From assembly GCF_000182565.1 (NCBI RefSeq), contig NW_015971558.1:47419-111418 (forward strand): a stretch of 64,000 nucleotides of DNA, in the 5' to 3' direction. Shown here piece after piece: positions 26,088-39,705 of this stretch (positions are counted from its first letter, which is position 1; each line of letters opens with the position of its first letter). The DNA is from Spizellomyces punctatus DAOM BR117. Taxonomy: Eukaryota; Chytridiomycota; Chytridiomycetes; Spizellomycetales; Spizellomycetaceae. Both the position numbers and the translations under genes were made by a program. Below the pieces are notes generated by a model. The model worked only from the letters and a program-made list of their open reading frames with translations, ran no database searches and had not been told where the DNA came from.

Positions 26088-29000
26088 TCATCCGGCATTT
26101 AAAACACTACCTCGTCGAGCCACTCTAGTTCCCATTACGATATGCTGATCCTCGTTCAAGCTGGCTATTGCCGCGGCATGCGAAAAAAAATTGCGGGGAA
26201 TATACTTTGCAGCTGTCCGGTTTGAAGGAGCAGCATTTGCGATGGACTGACGACGACAACAATCCCAACGGGTAAGCAAAGGGTAAGTACTGGTGCTTGC
26301 CAGGACTCGCTTACTCTGGAATCATCAAGCATTGCTGTGTGCGGACGGTGACGACGTAGGCCCGCAGAGGGCTGCCTTCTACAAACGAACCTTAAATGAT
26401 CAAGACCTACAATATACTATTGGCTTTGTTTTTACCTTGCCGAAAATGGTCGCGGTGATGTAGCTCTAGTCCGCTGTGCTTGTATGTCGGCCACATCTGG
26501 CGTCTCAAATAATACATGACGGGTAGACTTGAATCTGCGATCAGCTGTAGGCGACTATGCCGTATGATAATCGCAATATACCTTAGACGGGGCCACGGTG
26601 TCAAGCACCTCGTGAGAATGGGAGCCCATACTCCGAATAGGTGGTAGCCGTTTCGAAAGATGAGTGTTCCCAGTTACGGAGGTAGAAGGCCTAGATGACT
26701 CCCTATGCGCGGTATTAATATGGTTCACTCGACTCAATCTGATAGCACTATTGCTAGGTACCAGGCATTTGACGGAGCGATCCTGGTTTGTCCTATTCCT
26801 ATGCTTAAGAAAGTGAGGTTGCATCAAAATACTACCGGCGGACAGAACTATGCTTTGTGCGTTAAGATACTGTAATTTAGACTAGTTGGATAGCTTACCT
26901 CGTCCCATATATCATATCGTTCAAGGCAGTGGGGATGGCGTTGACTGTCGCAGGGCCAGGCACAGCTGGTAATGGTAATAGTCGCATGCCCGGATTGTTT
27001 CTGAAATGATATCCTGTCAGGGAAGAGACTACAGAAATTTGGAAATCCTACCAACCGCTTCCAGTTGTGCCCGCCTTGTTTTGGTGCGGCGCTTTGCAGC
27101 CTGACAGCATGGCTCTGGTGCTGAGAATGATTGAAGACATCTGCAATACGTCCAGACGTGGGACGCGCGGATGTTGGCCGCGCAGACACAGTAGTTCGTG
27201 CAGACGTTGGGCGCGCAGATGCCGGGCGCGATGTTGACGACGCCTCTAAAATGAGCAGACTATTCGCCGGAGTTACAAAAATGTCGTGCCTTTTGAGCAG
27301 ATAGACACTTGTGAAGGTCCGTTAAGGTATTACGAATGAGCAGATTAACGAAACTCACGTCGCGCGAACACGAGCTGAGGATTCCCGCTTTTGCAGTGAA
27401 ACCGGGCGAATTGTGATGGCACTGAGTAGGCCATCGTCGTCGCTATCATCCTGAAACAGCATTTCAGGGTACCCCAATCCTCCTTGTCCACTGGTCGCGT
27501 GGACATTGTCGTGTTCATCCGCTTCTGAACCTCTTAGTGCTAGATGGATGGAAATGTGAATGTTTAATATCCTTCAGCATTGAGTGTATACCATCTCGGG
27601 GAAAGTCTGTCACAGTGGTACTTACTGGCGGACAATGCGTCAATAAGTGGATGGAACATGGGAACCAACTACAAATAGGTGGCAGATCGGCTTAGTGGAG
27701 CAATGGTCATCTGGGTATTAACTTGGGCGGAGCACTAATCCAACCCTGACCTCTTACCTCCGACCATATGTCATCAAATATATGTCCTACTATATCCTGC
27801 CGAATGCTGGCATTTGGTGTCATTGGAGGTATAGCTTGACGTTGATGTGAGTACCGTTTAATCTTTTTATCCTCTAGGTCCTCGGCACTTTTACGTGTTA
27901 GTTAGCAGAGAACAGATTATGGGTGGTGACCCAACCAGGGATGACACATACGTTTGAGTATCGCACGCAAACCACTCATCGACTTCGCCGTTTTCGGCAA
28001 AGACTTCTTCGTGCTTATGGTTGACGCACGGCGTAGCGCCATCGTCGATCATCGTCAGAGAGGACATCACTGATTCCGCGGGTATTCTCAGTAGATCTTC
28101 GAACGAAGGTACCAAATACTCATATAATGCTACGCTGTTGAGGTCGTGGTCCTATGAACATGCTCAGTACCTGTCGACGCAGCCTCAGCCTGGAAGTCTC
28201 CATCATTAGGAGAGTCTGTAAAAATCATTACCGGGAGCATCATCAATACGTCATAAATATTCACGATATGGGTTGTCTGAAGGGGCGCAGTGTCCAAAGG
28301 TGGAGTCGAGATTTTCGTGACGTCCAACTTGAGTTCACTTGCGCAGCTTCCAGGGTGGTCAAAGAGTTTTTGCAAGCCAATGAAAGCTATGGCCCAATCC
28401 GCTACGGTGGTCTTGCACAAGCTAGCACAAGATTCCACGCGGAATGATAATAGTGCAAAATACTGATCATCTTGCAAATCTCTTAGATGATTGCCTAAGT
28501 GTTTCTTCAGTGCATCTACACCGCCAGGTCCATTCGCGAAGAGTTCAACGCTGTACGTCGTATCGGGTATCGGTGAAAACTCCATTGGAAGATACGAAGG
28601 TTGTGGGTTTGGGTTCTCCGGTGTTGGAGTTGGACAGCGATCTTCCTCCTCCTCACCGATTCCTGCTTTTCCCTCCTGCCCGTGGAGTGTTTTAAAGTAT
28701 CGAAAGATCAGCCTGGATTCGCGTAAAATGTACAGATGTTTTAGATAGAAGATTAATAGGTTATAGGAATACGATCGTACCAGCGAGTGTGCCCATTTCG
28801 TCGGTCATGATTCAGCAATCCTTTTATAGCTTCTTGTACTTTAGGATCCGACCAATCAAACAAGCTCCTTGCATAGTACGGCCAATTTCCGTTTGGGCCA
28901 GTTGGCTCTTTCGCGTGGTCATAAATCTGATCAACTGCCTCCAGCATAAATTTTCGAGCAACAATATCGTTACTGAGACCAATTCCTTCAACAAAAGGTA

Positions 29001-29416
29001 GCGAGTCTGGGTAAGAGGCATGGCACGGCTTTGGTGAATAAAGGGATGCTGAGTTGTGCTCAATTGGATTCTCAGGAACAAAAAAATATGGAGAATGGCA
29101 TCGAAGTTCACTCCTCGGTATAATTTCATACCCCAAATCTTTCGTGGGGAGAATCTGATGTCCACGTACACTGTGACCGGGCGCATATGTTCATTATAAT
29201 CAAAGAACAGTTTGCGTATTTGAAGCGCACTTACCGCAAATGGGGGAAAAGGGAAGACCATTCTACGCATTCCTCCATCAATTGCTGATTACCAATGAGG
29301 GTATCGCTTTCTATCGGAAAACAGGAAGACGCAATGTCAGGAGAGAACATCCCAACATCCTCCCAAAACCCACTGCCCGTACCATGATATAGAAACGTTT
29401 CGAGTTGCTCCAACAT
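26088..29416 (-). CDS. Uncharacterised protein, possibly FAM149 (DUF3719)-like, with RPTSA repeats
   Basis: A run of minus-strand exons that I read as one gene. The 5' part encodes QLETFLYHGTGSGFWEDVG and LMEECVEWSSLFPHLR, the latter continuing across an intron into VRGHQILPTK. The EC-x-EW-x(3)-FPHLR-x(2)-G pattern reminds me of the DUF3719 domain of FAM149 proteins, which are linked to cilia. Later exons contain LPFVEGIGLSNDIVARKF, FANGPGGVDALKKHL and VPSFEDLLRIPAESV. Towards the 3' end (27,080-27,235) a basic repeat reads SARPTSARPTSGR, with more RPxSA units upstream, a low-complexity style frequent in axonemal proteins. The terminal exon would end GSVLNAG at 26088. The true start may lie in an exon upstream of 29416. 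Whether all exons belong to one gene is unproven. Confidence 0.42.
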
Positions 29417-30058
29417 CTCTTCGACCTGGGATGTAGCGTGCGCATCGTAATCCTAGCAACAAATGCCCAACTAACTTCAGTATGGAGTTTTTCGTCATTA
29501 TTCGCTCAAGTTCTGTGCTCATTCCGGCCTTTCCATATTTGCGCCTCATTTACACTTAGTGCAGCTCACATGTTCAACATCATCCCAAGAGGAGCTCACA
29601 GTACTGACTACGCTGGAAGGTGCATAGTCATATATTCTCTGCGATATTGAGCCGGATGATTGCCTGGAAATAATGCCTTAGTTTTAATTGCAAGGATTGT
29701 CCCAGGTGACAAACTCATGCTAACCAGCGACACGCACGTCTGGGAACAAGTGTCCATTACAACTATCACGCCATATGGGCTCAAAAGGCGGTCAACCAGT
29801 TCCAGAGTACACGTCGAAAGCAGTCAATACCGTCTGCAGGTTGGTCAAGGTCGTTGGTGAGGTCTCCCATCCAAATCCGCTGCTACGTAAGCAAAGATGG
29901 TTGATTAGCTTCACATTCCAAAGGCAGTGGCTGGAACCAACAAGTTTGCCAAGGACAAAGTGTGAGATTCGTACTTTGCAGATGCCACGTACACGAGAGG
30001 CAGATCGACGGAAGCCCTAGTATGCGGGTTTAGGAGGGTATTCATACGCATTCGACAA

Positions 30059-33000
30059 ATGCTTGGGGTCAAGCGTGTGGAAGACATCTGCCAGGCTGGT
30101 AAGTCTACGTTTGCAGGGGATAGTCCAGACTTTGGAGACCCGCGGCAGGCACTTTGTTGCACGTTTCTAATTCTGTCAGCTATTAGCCGCGGCGCTTGGA
30201 CTGGTTGCATACGGGAACTATCTTTTTGGGCAATCTGGATCCATATCGGTTGGCGGTGGTGCATATCTTTTTCTTGGACTGGCGTTCTATTATGTGTCGA
30301 ATCACTACCCATCTACCAAGGGGTCTAATGTTGTGAATTATGCTGGAGGCACAAAGGGTTTCCATGCATTGAATGCATCGCCACGGGCCGTGTTAATGTG
30401 CGCAATTCTGGCGTTGACAGTCATCAGTGCGGAGATCCACCGGCGCCTCGACATAATCAAAATACGACATGTGGAAATTAGGGACGCTATTGGACACAAG
30501 CCAGAAGCATCTCCGTTATCATGTCGTCCCATCGCACAATTGGTTGGCCGCAGGTACGATGCCATATACCGAAATTCAACGTATTTTGACCCAGGGGCTT
30601 CCTTGGCGTGCGAACCTGCGGGGTGCCCTTGTCTGCAGGGAGTTGCGCGCAGACGTGGAACGCCAAGATGTCATCTCTACCGGCAATATGACAGACCATT
30701 TGACCCCTCCAAGACTGGCTTGTATGTTGCTGAGTACTGGTTCAAATGTGGAGTGAACGGGAAGGGAAAGGACTTGGTGTTTTCGTCGACTGTTTCTCGA
30801 ATCCTACATGTTCGAGACCGACCATCACTGCAACTGAGGAGCCTTGGTGTGGATCAAATAACAGTCGCATTCCCAGAAGCAGTAGCCCGTGATAATAAAG
30901 GGGACCTACGGTTCAGTGTTGCACCAACCGCACTCGGTGGACTCGATCCCAGCTCCTTCCAAAGTCGAGTAGTAGATGGGAATGGTATCACATTGGCGAA
31001 TATTATCATAGATGATGTCCACGTCGGTGCTCCTATGACTGAGGCAGCTTTGCATGCTACAAATCAAGATACATCTAAAGCGACGTTCATTCTCCACCTC
31101 CGTCTCCCCGAATATACAATACCGATTAACCAGTGGCCCGTAAACGCAACGCTCGAAATGTGGCCTTCGCCTAGGGCTTGTTTTGATGCCCAGTACCCTT
31201 TCGCGCCATGTTCACCGAAGCAAGTACGCATATCAATTTTTCCTCCACCCATAGCACGAGCATGGCTTAAACATCGCGTGGATGCAGTCACCTTGGTTGC
31301 CCGTTTCGCATTTTCCGGCACTTTTATTACAAAGACGGGTAGACAAATGGCACTGGCGGAGTCGTTTTCAGTAACTCTCGCCCAGCAGACAGCTGGATTC
31401 TTTTGGAACAGCCGAACTGTTCGCACCACGCTGGACATTCTGTGGCTCCGTCACGCGACGCTTCCGACGGCGCCAGGTGCTGATTTTACGAAAGAAGAGA
31501 TCGAATATGATATTGCAATACATTTACCACGGGAAAAATACAACACCGGCGATAAGCTCATATTGGCTGTCCGCGAAAATGCCCTAGTTGGAGCTGGTTG
31601 GCCTCATTTCCCAGTATGGAGCGCCAATGCAGAGGTGGAACTAGTCAAGGGTGAGAAACGAACTGCATCCTGCATGTCGAAATCTCATGATAGCATGGCT
31701 CATTTGTGAATCTTAGGGTTTTGCTGCTCGGATGAGCCTCGTCGCTCCTATCGCGTGGATCTTGCAGCCCATTGCCATCTTCCCGGCAAGTTCTACGCCA
31801 ATGCAAACGCATGTCCGCAAATAGGCGCAGTATCCCAACCCCCCGGTGGTTTACAAAGAAAAGCGCTTCCGTCTGCGCGTCTGCAACTGATTGGACCACG
31901 AGTTATGGTTTTGTACGCTGGTGAACCTTTTGTAGATCCTGGGGTCAGCATTGTCGGTCTGCAGGAGGGCGTTTCCGGACACAAACCGAAGGTCATTACC
32001 CGATTCGATAGATCATTTGATGCCGCAAAGCCTCGGGCGGGTGTCTTCGTACAGACATATCTGCAGGATCCCGTAAACGATGACCACACGTCGGTAACCC
32101 GAGTTCTCTATGTGCGGCATCGTCGACCAACTGCGGCTCTTGTCGGCTGGTACGAAAAGTTGACGGCACGGAACGAAATGAGTGAAGGCAACAGGCGGGG
32201 TATGATCGTAATACGGTTCTCGTCGCGCGTGAACATCGATTTGGATTCTTTTGCTATTTCGATCAATGGATCTGCTGTGGAACCATTGAACATCAAATAT
32301 CATAATGATACCGATTTATGGGACGTAGAACTAGATTACCAAAAAAGCAAAGGGGCGTGGAGAGAAGGGACCAGCATTGCTGTCAACATAAATGGTGATA
32401 AATGTACGGACGCTCGGCCGCCATTTGGTAGATGCGACGTGAATCAGCGCCTAGAAGCCATCACAGGGCAAGGTGTGCATGTGATCGGGATTCAGGACAC
32501 AAGGTGGACCGCCGAGCATCTTGAGGTTACAGTCCAATTCTCTGACGAGGTCAAAGGGGTGTCAGGAACCGACATCGGTCCGGAGGCTTTTGAGGCCTCT
32601 TTCGTTCACGCTAGTGACCGTATCGTGAGAGACTATCAGCCCGCATGTCGAATTCCGGGTGCTGGGTTGGAAGTGATGGGTGTGGAACGCGTCCTTGGCC
32701 AGCACGTTGTCTACAGTTTAAGGATTCGCGGCGCAGTGCTCCAATCCGATGCATGGAAAGGTGCTGTCATAGTAGCCTTGCGGCCTGGAAAAGTGGTAGC
32801 GTCCAATTTTGCCGGACTCATCGTTCCTTGTTGGGCCTCTGTGGTTGACGGTAAGTGAATCCATCATGCTTGTCGAGAGTATGTGGAGGCTGACTCATGA
32901 TTCAGGCCAAGCCAATACTCCAAAATCCTCGATCCAAAGTATAGGATACGAGTTTGCTCTTGCACTCGTTGCACAGCTTGTCAAGACTATATTGCTTTTC

Positions 33001-33090
33001 AGCACGCTTTATGTTTGCATCTTTGGAGACGATCATCTTCTAGCAGGTGCTTGGGGAAGTGCCTGCATTTTGATTTTGTTCTTAGCTTAA
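30059..33090 (+). CDS. Large membrane protein with two DUF5011-like domains
   Basis: I know no named orthologue. Exons: 30059-30098, 30187 to about 31648, about 31717-32850 and 32906-33090, all in frame across GT-AG junctions. The N-terminus has hydrophobic segments (AAALGLVAYGNYLF, GAYLFLGLAFYYV, then VLMCAILALTVIS). Two extracellular Ig-like segments follow, each with the FxDPG core and a GxY...Y...TRVL tail: the first around NSTYFDPGASL and FSSTVSRILHV, the second around GEPFVDPGVSIVG and VTRVLYVRHRR. This layout matches DUF5011/HYR-type bacterial and microbial surface domains. Beta-rich regions (IRFSSRVNIDLDSFAI) separate them. A final C-terminal helix (ALVAQLVKTILLFSTLYVCIF) crosses the membrane. 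Cys are frequent, fitting an exposed domain. A surface adhesin or sensor role is a guess. Confidence 0.72.
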
Positions 33091-33292
33091 TTTGTTACAA
33101 TTGTTTTATGTTGTATAAGCGTAGATTGTTATTAGGTTTATTTTCGTAGTATGCTGTAACAGCAGATGGAGTTAATCATCTGTTACAATTCGAAGCACAT
33201 GAAGAGTTGCTTATGTAAGCCTGGCGGGGTGCTGAAGCACTTAGTTTGGTTCACCTTCCCTCGGCCTCAGCACTGAATGCACTAGACCACCT

Positions 33293-35679
33293 ATGGCGGA
33301 AGCTGTAATTTCATCCGGTCGGGTTGGTACTCCTACTCAGTCCCATGACAGAATAGTCAGCATAGATAACCAGAACGAACAGTCCGAGTCCGATAGTCAG
33401 GATACTGTGAAAAGCCTTGAGAGGAGAATAGTTGAACTCGAAACCCAGCTCAAGGTAGCGTTGTTCTTACAGCGCCTTTTGCATCCCACCTATTCCCTCG
33501 AACCCTTCATGCTTTTTGCTTGAATTAGAATGTCAGCGAACAAAAAGAGAAAGAGTTGGCCCTCGCAGCGGAAACTATTACGCGGAAAAATGATGTGATT
33601 GACGTTATGCGAATAAAGCTGAATCGGTACGAGTTTGCAATCAAAGAAGCCATTCTCTTTCTGGGAAAGCCAATGTTGAACTTTGAGGAATGGCTGACGC
33701 GTGGAGGAAAGGAGTCCTTCAGTGGGGATTCCGGCCAAGCTGAGCATTCCCGTATCGCCTCAACTATCAGCAAATCCAACAACGATAAGTCTTTGCCGGC
33801 ACAGATGGCAGAGAAACAACAAGCTCAGCAGGCTGCAAACTTCCAGCTGTCTCTGACGTCCGGCTCAAAAGCAATGTTGCCAGGCGGCGCAACACCGTTG
33901 GAAGTTCAGTGTATGGAATGTCTGCGCCTGGCGTTGAATTATCTAAAAAGTGCCCAGATGTCAGTTAAGGCTGTGTCAGAGCCCAAGCCACCAGGCATTC
34001 AAACTACTCAGGATCTGGAGCCTCTGCCTCGATTGAATGGTGAGGCAGCACATGCAGAGTCAGCGTCCCCCGGCGACGGGGCATGGCCCAAACTATCTCC
34101 TTGCAGAGAAGAGGAACCTGAGCCCCCACGGCTTGGTACAGCTTCAAGCGATACAAAAGGACTTTTGTCAACCGGAAATATGTCACAGGCAGGGTTACAA
34201 TCTGGTCGATCATACTCTTCTGCCTCAAGCCATGAAAGGAAGATTTCAGCTCAAAAGGCCGCTGCAGCACTTTATCATGCTGCTACTTCTCTACCAGAGG
34301 ATGACGAGAGCGATCTAGCAACCAATCCATCGAGGAGTACTGGAACAGCCCCAAGCACCCCAACGATCAGTAAATGCCACTTCTGCCGTGACAATATGCT
34401 ACAACTACACCACTTGCAGGATACTATTGACGGTCTCAAGCTTGATATCACGGATCTTGCCGATCAATTAGAGGAGGAACGCGCCATAAGGGATAGACTA
34501 CAGCTGAGCAAGGACATTTTAGATCAAGAACTCGAGGAGCTTACTGCTCAACTGTTTGACCAAGCGAATCGAATGGTGATAGATGAAGCAAAAATGCGGG
34601 ATGAACTGGAACATTCTAATCGCCAATTGAGGGGCGAGCTGAGCGAGGTAATGCAAAATTTTAGAAGACGGGACGACGAATTACAACAGCTGCGTCAGTC
34701 TCTACGGGCACTAGAAGCTGCTAAACTACGCTCAAGCTCTGTTACCAACCTTACCTCTGCTGCTGGTTCCAGTTCGCCCCTGGGTTCACAATCCAGCCTT
34801 GCCACTTCTGGCCCTCCTCTCCGTCGTGACAGTATTATGCGAAGGTCATCAGTAATTGTTTCCCCGCATGGCTCTTTCCCAGTCCTAGGCATCAACTCGT
34901 CCTCAACCATCCCAGTCGACGGGATCATCTTCTCAGAATTTCAGGAGCATGTAAAGGAAACCATGAACTCGAACTACCAACAAACACCCTCTATTACAAC
35001 TCAGTTCTTTAAACGGTGTATGGCGGAGGATGTCGAACCATGCCTATTCTACGGGTACCACCTGGACGGAGGTGGGATATTCAAGCAAACACAGGGCCTA
35101 AGCGCATCAAGCAAAAAGAAATTCCTGGAAAACATATCACGGGGATGGTGTGAAGTGGTACCGCATTGGGCAACTCGATCGAATTCTTCACTTGCGAGTA
35201 AGATATCACAGTCACCTTCCTCACCATCACCGTTGTCGGGTGACATCGCCTCCCAACAATCACAGCGACCAGCAGCTCGTACAAAATGCTATGCTTGTAC
35301 GTTGATCCGAGATTGTGATTACAAAATCCGGTTTGTCCCCCCAGCGCCGAGCACATCGTCTACAACCACAGGATCCGTTTCCTCATCCTCAGCAACACAA
35401 ACTTCCTTATCACCAGATGCGGCGTGGCAACCTCTATGTCGATTTTGTAGGGATCGAATTCTTGCGGTGCTTGGTTTCTTTGCATTTTTGTCGCATTTGC
35501 GTGATGGGGTGAAGCACGGTGCGACGATCCTTGCGATGTTCCGACAAGTCCTATGGTTGCGAAGGCGTATGGCGGGGTCGAGAATAGGGAGTACTGCATT
35601 GTTCGATGGGGACGCAGACGGAAACTGGAGGCTTGAAGCAGGGGGTGATTGGGAAAAACTGGTGCAAATAATGCCGTGA
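33293..35679 (+). CDS. SEC2: Rabin8/Sec2-type guanine nucleotide exchange factor for Rab8/Sec4
   Basis: Activates Rab8/Sec4 GTPases on exocytic vesicles; the animal homologue Rabin8 drives cilium membrane growth. Two exons (33293-33454, then about 33530-35679). The Sec2 GEF coiled coil is unmistakable (LKLDITDLADQLEEERAIRD, ELEELTAQLFDQANRMV, EAKMRDELEHSNRQLRGEL). It is preceded by a CxxC (KCHFCRD). The C-terminal half matches animal Rabin8 and GRAB: TTQFFKRCMAEDVEPCL, KCYACTLIRDCDYKIRF, PLCRFCRDRILAVLGFFAFL and FRQVLWLRRRM. Budding-yeast Sec2 lacks this Cys-rich C-terminal domain. A disordered Ser-rich linker lies between. It converges on TTI1 with 100 bp between stops. Confidence 0.9.
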
Positions 35680-35779
35680 TCTCATAATATTGATTTTGTT
35701 TATATCTTGGCTTCCTGGATAGTGCTGCACCTATATCATGGATGGCATGCCCAACTACCAACCTATGCACATGGTATTC

Positions 35780-38700
35780 CTAGCACGAAACTGCCACACC
35801 CAATCCACCGACCGATGTCCCATCCAACATAGGGAATGCATTTGCAACCAATTCACAGGTTGCTTTACCATCAAAACTATTCAAAACTTCCATACCAGCA
35901 GGGATAAAGTCTTCGGGCTTCCCTCGTCCTCTCCAGTGTTCAGCCATCCACTTAGGAATCTTTCCTTCCCGCAGGGTTGTTGCCCTAGTCCCCTCTGTTG
36001 ACAATTGCACTCCCTGTCCTCCCATGACTGCCCATAATGACAACCACACGATATCCTGTCCGTGACGGCAGTTGGCGGCCGCCTTCAGCACACCCACAGC
36101 GCCCTCTGTAACTTCCTGCGTATACCATCGTGAATTCAAGAAGGGTACTACACTAGTTACTATCCTAAAGATACTATTGTTTGACATCTGGACTCTAAGA
36201 AGTAGCTCGGCCATAGTGGTAAGGGACGCGACGTAGACTTTCATCTGTTGTGATGTTACCACCCGATGATGTACATCGCGATGTGCTCGATGCGACCCTT
36301 CCTTCTCTCCCGCATATGTCCGCTCAACAGCCCTCTGCAAACTTTTTGCAAGGACTTCAAACCGGGGGATCAGATCGTCCGCCACCCGTTTGACAACAAA
36401 ATCGGGCGACAGACGACACATGGTTGCCACAGCAATTAATGCTTCAAATACGACGTAATGTTCCTCATCTCCCAAGCGACGGGTAATGATCGGCCAGAAC
36501 TTGTGAATGGTTGGGTTGAGATCGTTCGAGCGTAGGCGGAGGATAGCGAGAGAACTATGAAAAATGCGTAGGGATTGGACCCGAAGTCTCGGGTTGGCAC
36601 TGGAGTGGTAATGGTATAACTTGTTGACGATTTTCAGAGCCAATGACTGCACATGAGACGGAGGTCCTACTCCGTCGGCTCGCTCATCGCTTGTCCCGTG
36701 CATGTCGAATTTGTCGCCACTTTGGCCTAGGTCATCCGGTGACGAAATCGGTCTGCCAGGGGATGTTACTCCTTCAAATTCACCACTTTTGCGGTCCGTG
36801 AAGAATTTTTCTATGTCGCCAATCGATGCCTGTCCGCGGTTCTGCTGGTTCGGTGTTCTTCGCTCTTCAACGGACGGCTTGCATTCAAGGTAAAATCCAA
36901 GCATTTCTTGCGAACAGGCAGAGAGTTCAAAAGGGGCTCGCTCATCGATTATTGGAGCAAGGCAGACACTTTCACTTCGTTCATCCCTCGAGGTCTCTTT
37001 CTCCACGGGTACACTGGCATCCTCACACATCACGTCCATCAAGGTCTTAAGAACTCCAATTAGATTGAACACGACTAGCCCATTTTCATTGTGCCAATGA
37101 TCCAAAGCATCCAAAATTTCGTCGACAGAATCATCCATGTAAGGAACGATATGAATACCTGCGATCCGGATTGCCGCCTTTAGCACGAGTGGCGCTCGTG
37201 GATTCTGCGCAATGTAGCGCAAGCGTCGTGATACAATATTCACAATGTAGTCAACATTCTGAAGAATCATTTCGCGCGGCCCTTGCATGCTATCGCTCGA
37301 CGGTTGAGTGGATTTGTGATACTCACAAGCTTCCGCGACGGCAATTAATGTAGCCATTGCCGAATCGCTTACAGTTCGATTCGGATCTCCAACGTTTTCA
37401 AGTATTGCATAAAGAGTATCCATAAGCAGTAAGCGAAAGTCGGCTCCAGCCACAGCAGCCATGACCGCTACGCCTTCAAGAATAAGACTAGTTTTCTGGA
37501 TGACGGCGTTAAAGGTACCACTCATCGGAGCACTATCCGGCTCATTCACGAGATAATCGGGGTTCAATCTTCGAAGGTCCTTGAGAAGCTTCAAATCAGC
37601 AAGATTTGTCGGAAGTTTCAGTATGGGTGAGTCAAGATATTCGCGAACTACGGATTTTATAATTGGCATCATAGAGGCTTTTCTGTCTTCTGACCCATTG
37701 GAATAACTGAGAGCTTCGACTCCTACACCCGCAGCACCAAGACATATTTCATTCAGAATGTAGATCGCTTGTGGCTGATAATCCCCGAACGCTATGGAAC
37801 GTAGGTGTCCCAAGAAATGGTCTACCAGAGATTCTAGATCCCCATAGTAGCCCAGTAGGCGGCACATTTGGCTGATAGCCAAAGTAACTTTATCGTTACG
37901 GAAGTACTGAAATCGCTTTCGCGGAAACATGTACGCAAACCGCTTGAAATCTTTTCCGGTTGACGGTTCACTCCTCTCCGGAACTTCAGACGCCATATCC
38001 ATGATGGCAAAGCCAATGCTCGACTCTGCTACCCGATCCTCTACCAGCTTGACTTCAGAGCTATCAAATGTCAAGATCTTAAGCAATCCAAGAGACACAT
38101 GATTCATTACAGCTCCCAAGGGCTTGTTGATTTCTCCCTTTAAGAGCATCAAGTAACCGTTTGCGATATGAAGGGATTCTAGTTTTCTGCCATCATCAGT
38201 CTGCATCATTTGTCGCGGTAGCGTCATCATGTAGGAGAAGAAGGTCTCTTTCAGGATGGATGTTACGGAATATTGGTCGCGTATTTTAGCGGCTACGACT
38301 TCAATTTGCGCCCGGCATTCGTTCGCCACCAAGGGGTATTCGTCATTGACGTAGCACAGCAACGTTTCAACCAACAGCGGGATGGATAACCCAAGGGAAC
38401 AAGAGCAGTGCAGTGCCACATTGGATGCAAACCGCAAGAACCCCAGACGTATTTTCCACTGATCATGACTACGAATCGTAAATATACGAGTAAAGAGCTT
38501 ATTGAGACGTATAACGGTGTTTTTGTGCCAATGGGCATCCCTAACTATATATGGTTTCGGTTGCGGTTCTGAAGAATCTGCAACGGTGGCTGGGGCGTGC
38601 AATGGCGGCCTCAAATTCTGTGCCCGATCATCCATCGATGGAATTCGCTGAGCCAGCTCGACCAGATCAGCCCAACTAGGTTTTTGCTTCGGAAGTAAGT

Positions 38701-39596
38701 GTTCGCAAGCGTCATCACTCATGACTAATACAATAGTCTGGAGAAGTAAATTCAGACATCCAACGATGATTCGATGGCTGTCCTTTGCGTCTTTCGTTAT
38801 CGTTTTGGCCAATGTAGAACTGATTCCCGGTAAGAACTGAGCAACTATATCCGGCTCGCGCAATTGCTGCACGACACGCGACAACGTGTCTATAGCGGAT
38901 ACTTGCAGACGCAAATTCCGCTCCTTCTCGATCAAGTCCAATAGAACGACTACTACGTGTGCAACAGCTGGCTGATACTCTGATCTACTCAGCTCCTTAT
39001 CAGTCGTATCCCTTATGGCTACCCTGTCTACTTCCTCGCACTGTTCATTTTCTACCGTCGGGGGTACCGCAGGTTTCTTTACCAGGGCCAGCAGACACCG
39101 AACGCCGAGGCCTTTGACCTCCTCTGATGTTCCTCTCCCGTTTCTCACTGCCTTCGATACAGTTCCTTGAGATATTATGAACGGTAAAGTAACTAGCAGC
39201 TCCCGATAAAGTTGAAGCGGCACTGCTTCACCCGGACACATTTCCAAAAGGTACAGTAAACATTCGAGACCGCACTCCAAGGCACTCAAGGAAGCCGACG
39301 GGTAGCTGAAAAGCTGCAGAATTGGAAATGTGACGTATTCAACTAGACCGCCCAGCACGCTCGCGCCGCATTCGCTTGCGCCAATGACGTGCAGCATATC
39401 GAGCAGAGCCACGAGCCGGTTGTTCGCATCTCTGGTTGTAGTTGTCCAGCAGTGGGGATTCATTACGTCCACGCATATTGGCTTGAGCTGAGCAAGCAAA
39501 TAAGGTTAGATCAAGAAGACCTGCTTTGGTATTGCCGTCTGATAGCACCTGCTTGAAAGCTTCACGCCTTCGAGATTCTAGTGTAGCTGAATCCAT
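35780..39596 (-). CDS. TTI1: TTI1, subunit of the Tel2-Tti1-Tti2 complex
   Basis: HEAT-repeat scaffold of the TTT complex, which with Hsp90/R2TP stabilises PI3K-like kinases (ATM/Tel1, ATR, TOR, DNA-PK). Mostly one long exon (to 39487) plus a 16-codon first exon (39549-39596) and a 61-nt intron; splicing gives EAFKQLKPICVDVMNP, which aligns with the start of human TTI1. Diagnostic segments: ISSTLAKTITKDAKDSHRII, HDQWKIRLGFLRF, LLGYYGDLESLVDHFLGHL, IYILNEICLGAAGVGVE, FRLLLMDTLYAILENVGD and VQSLRIFHSSLAILRL. At about 1255 residues it is somewhat longer than human TTI1 (~1090). Start 39596 is preferred over an upstream ATG at 39680 because it matches the family's short N-terminus. Divergent from LRRC40. 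Confidence 0.92.
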
Positions 39597-39705
39597 GCAG
39601 ACCCAGAGGACCTTTAGTAGTTCAAGCTGCCCCACACTATCTCGGGACCGTTCAACTATGGAAGCACCATGCGATAGCACTAGCGACTACTAGCAGAAGA
39701 GGCCA

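Noticed and set aside
29660-30020. Plus-strand frames upstream of the DUF5011-like gene
   Set aside because: They do not splice in frame to the 30059 start and show no family features; this is probably the intergenic region.
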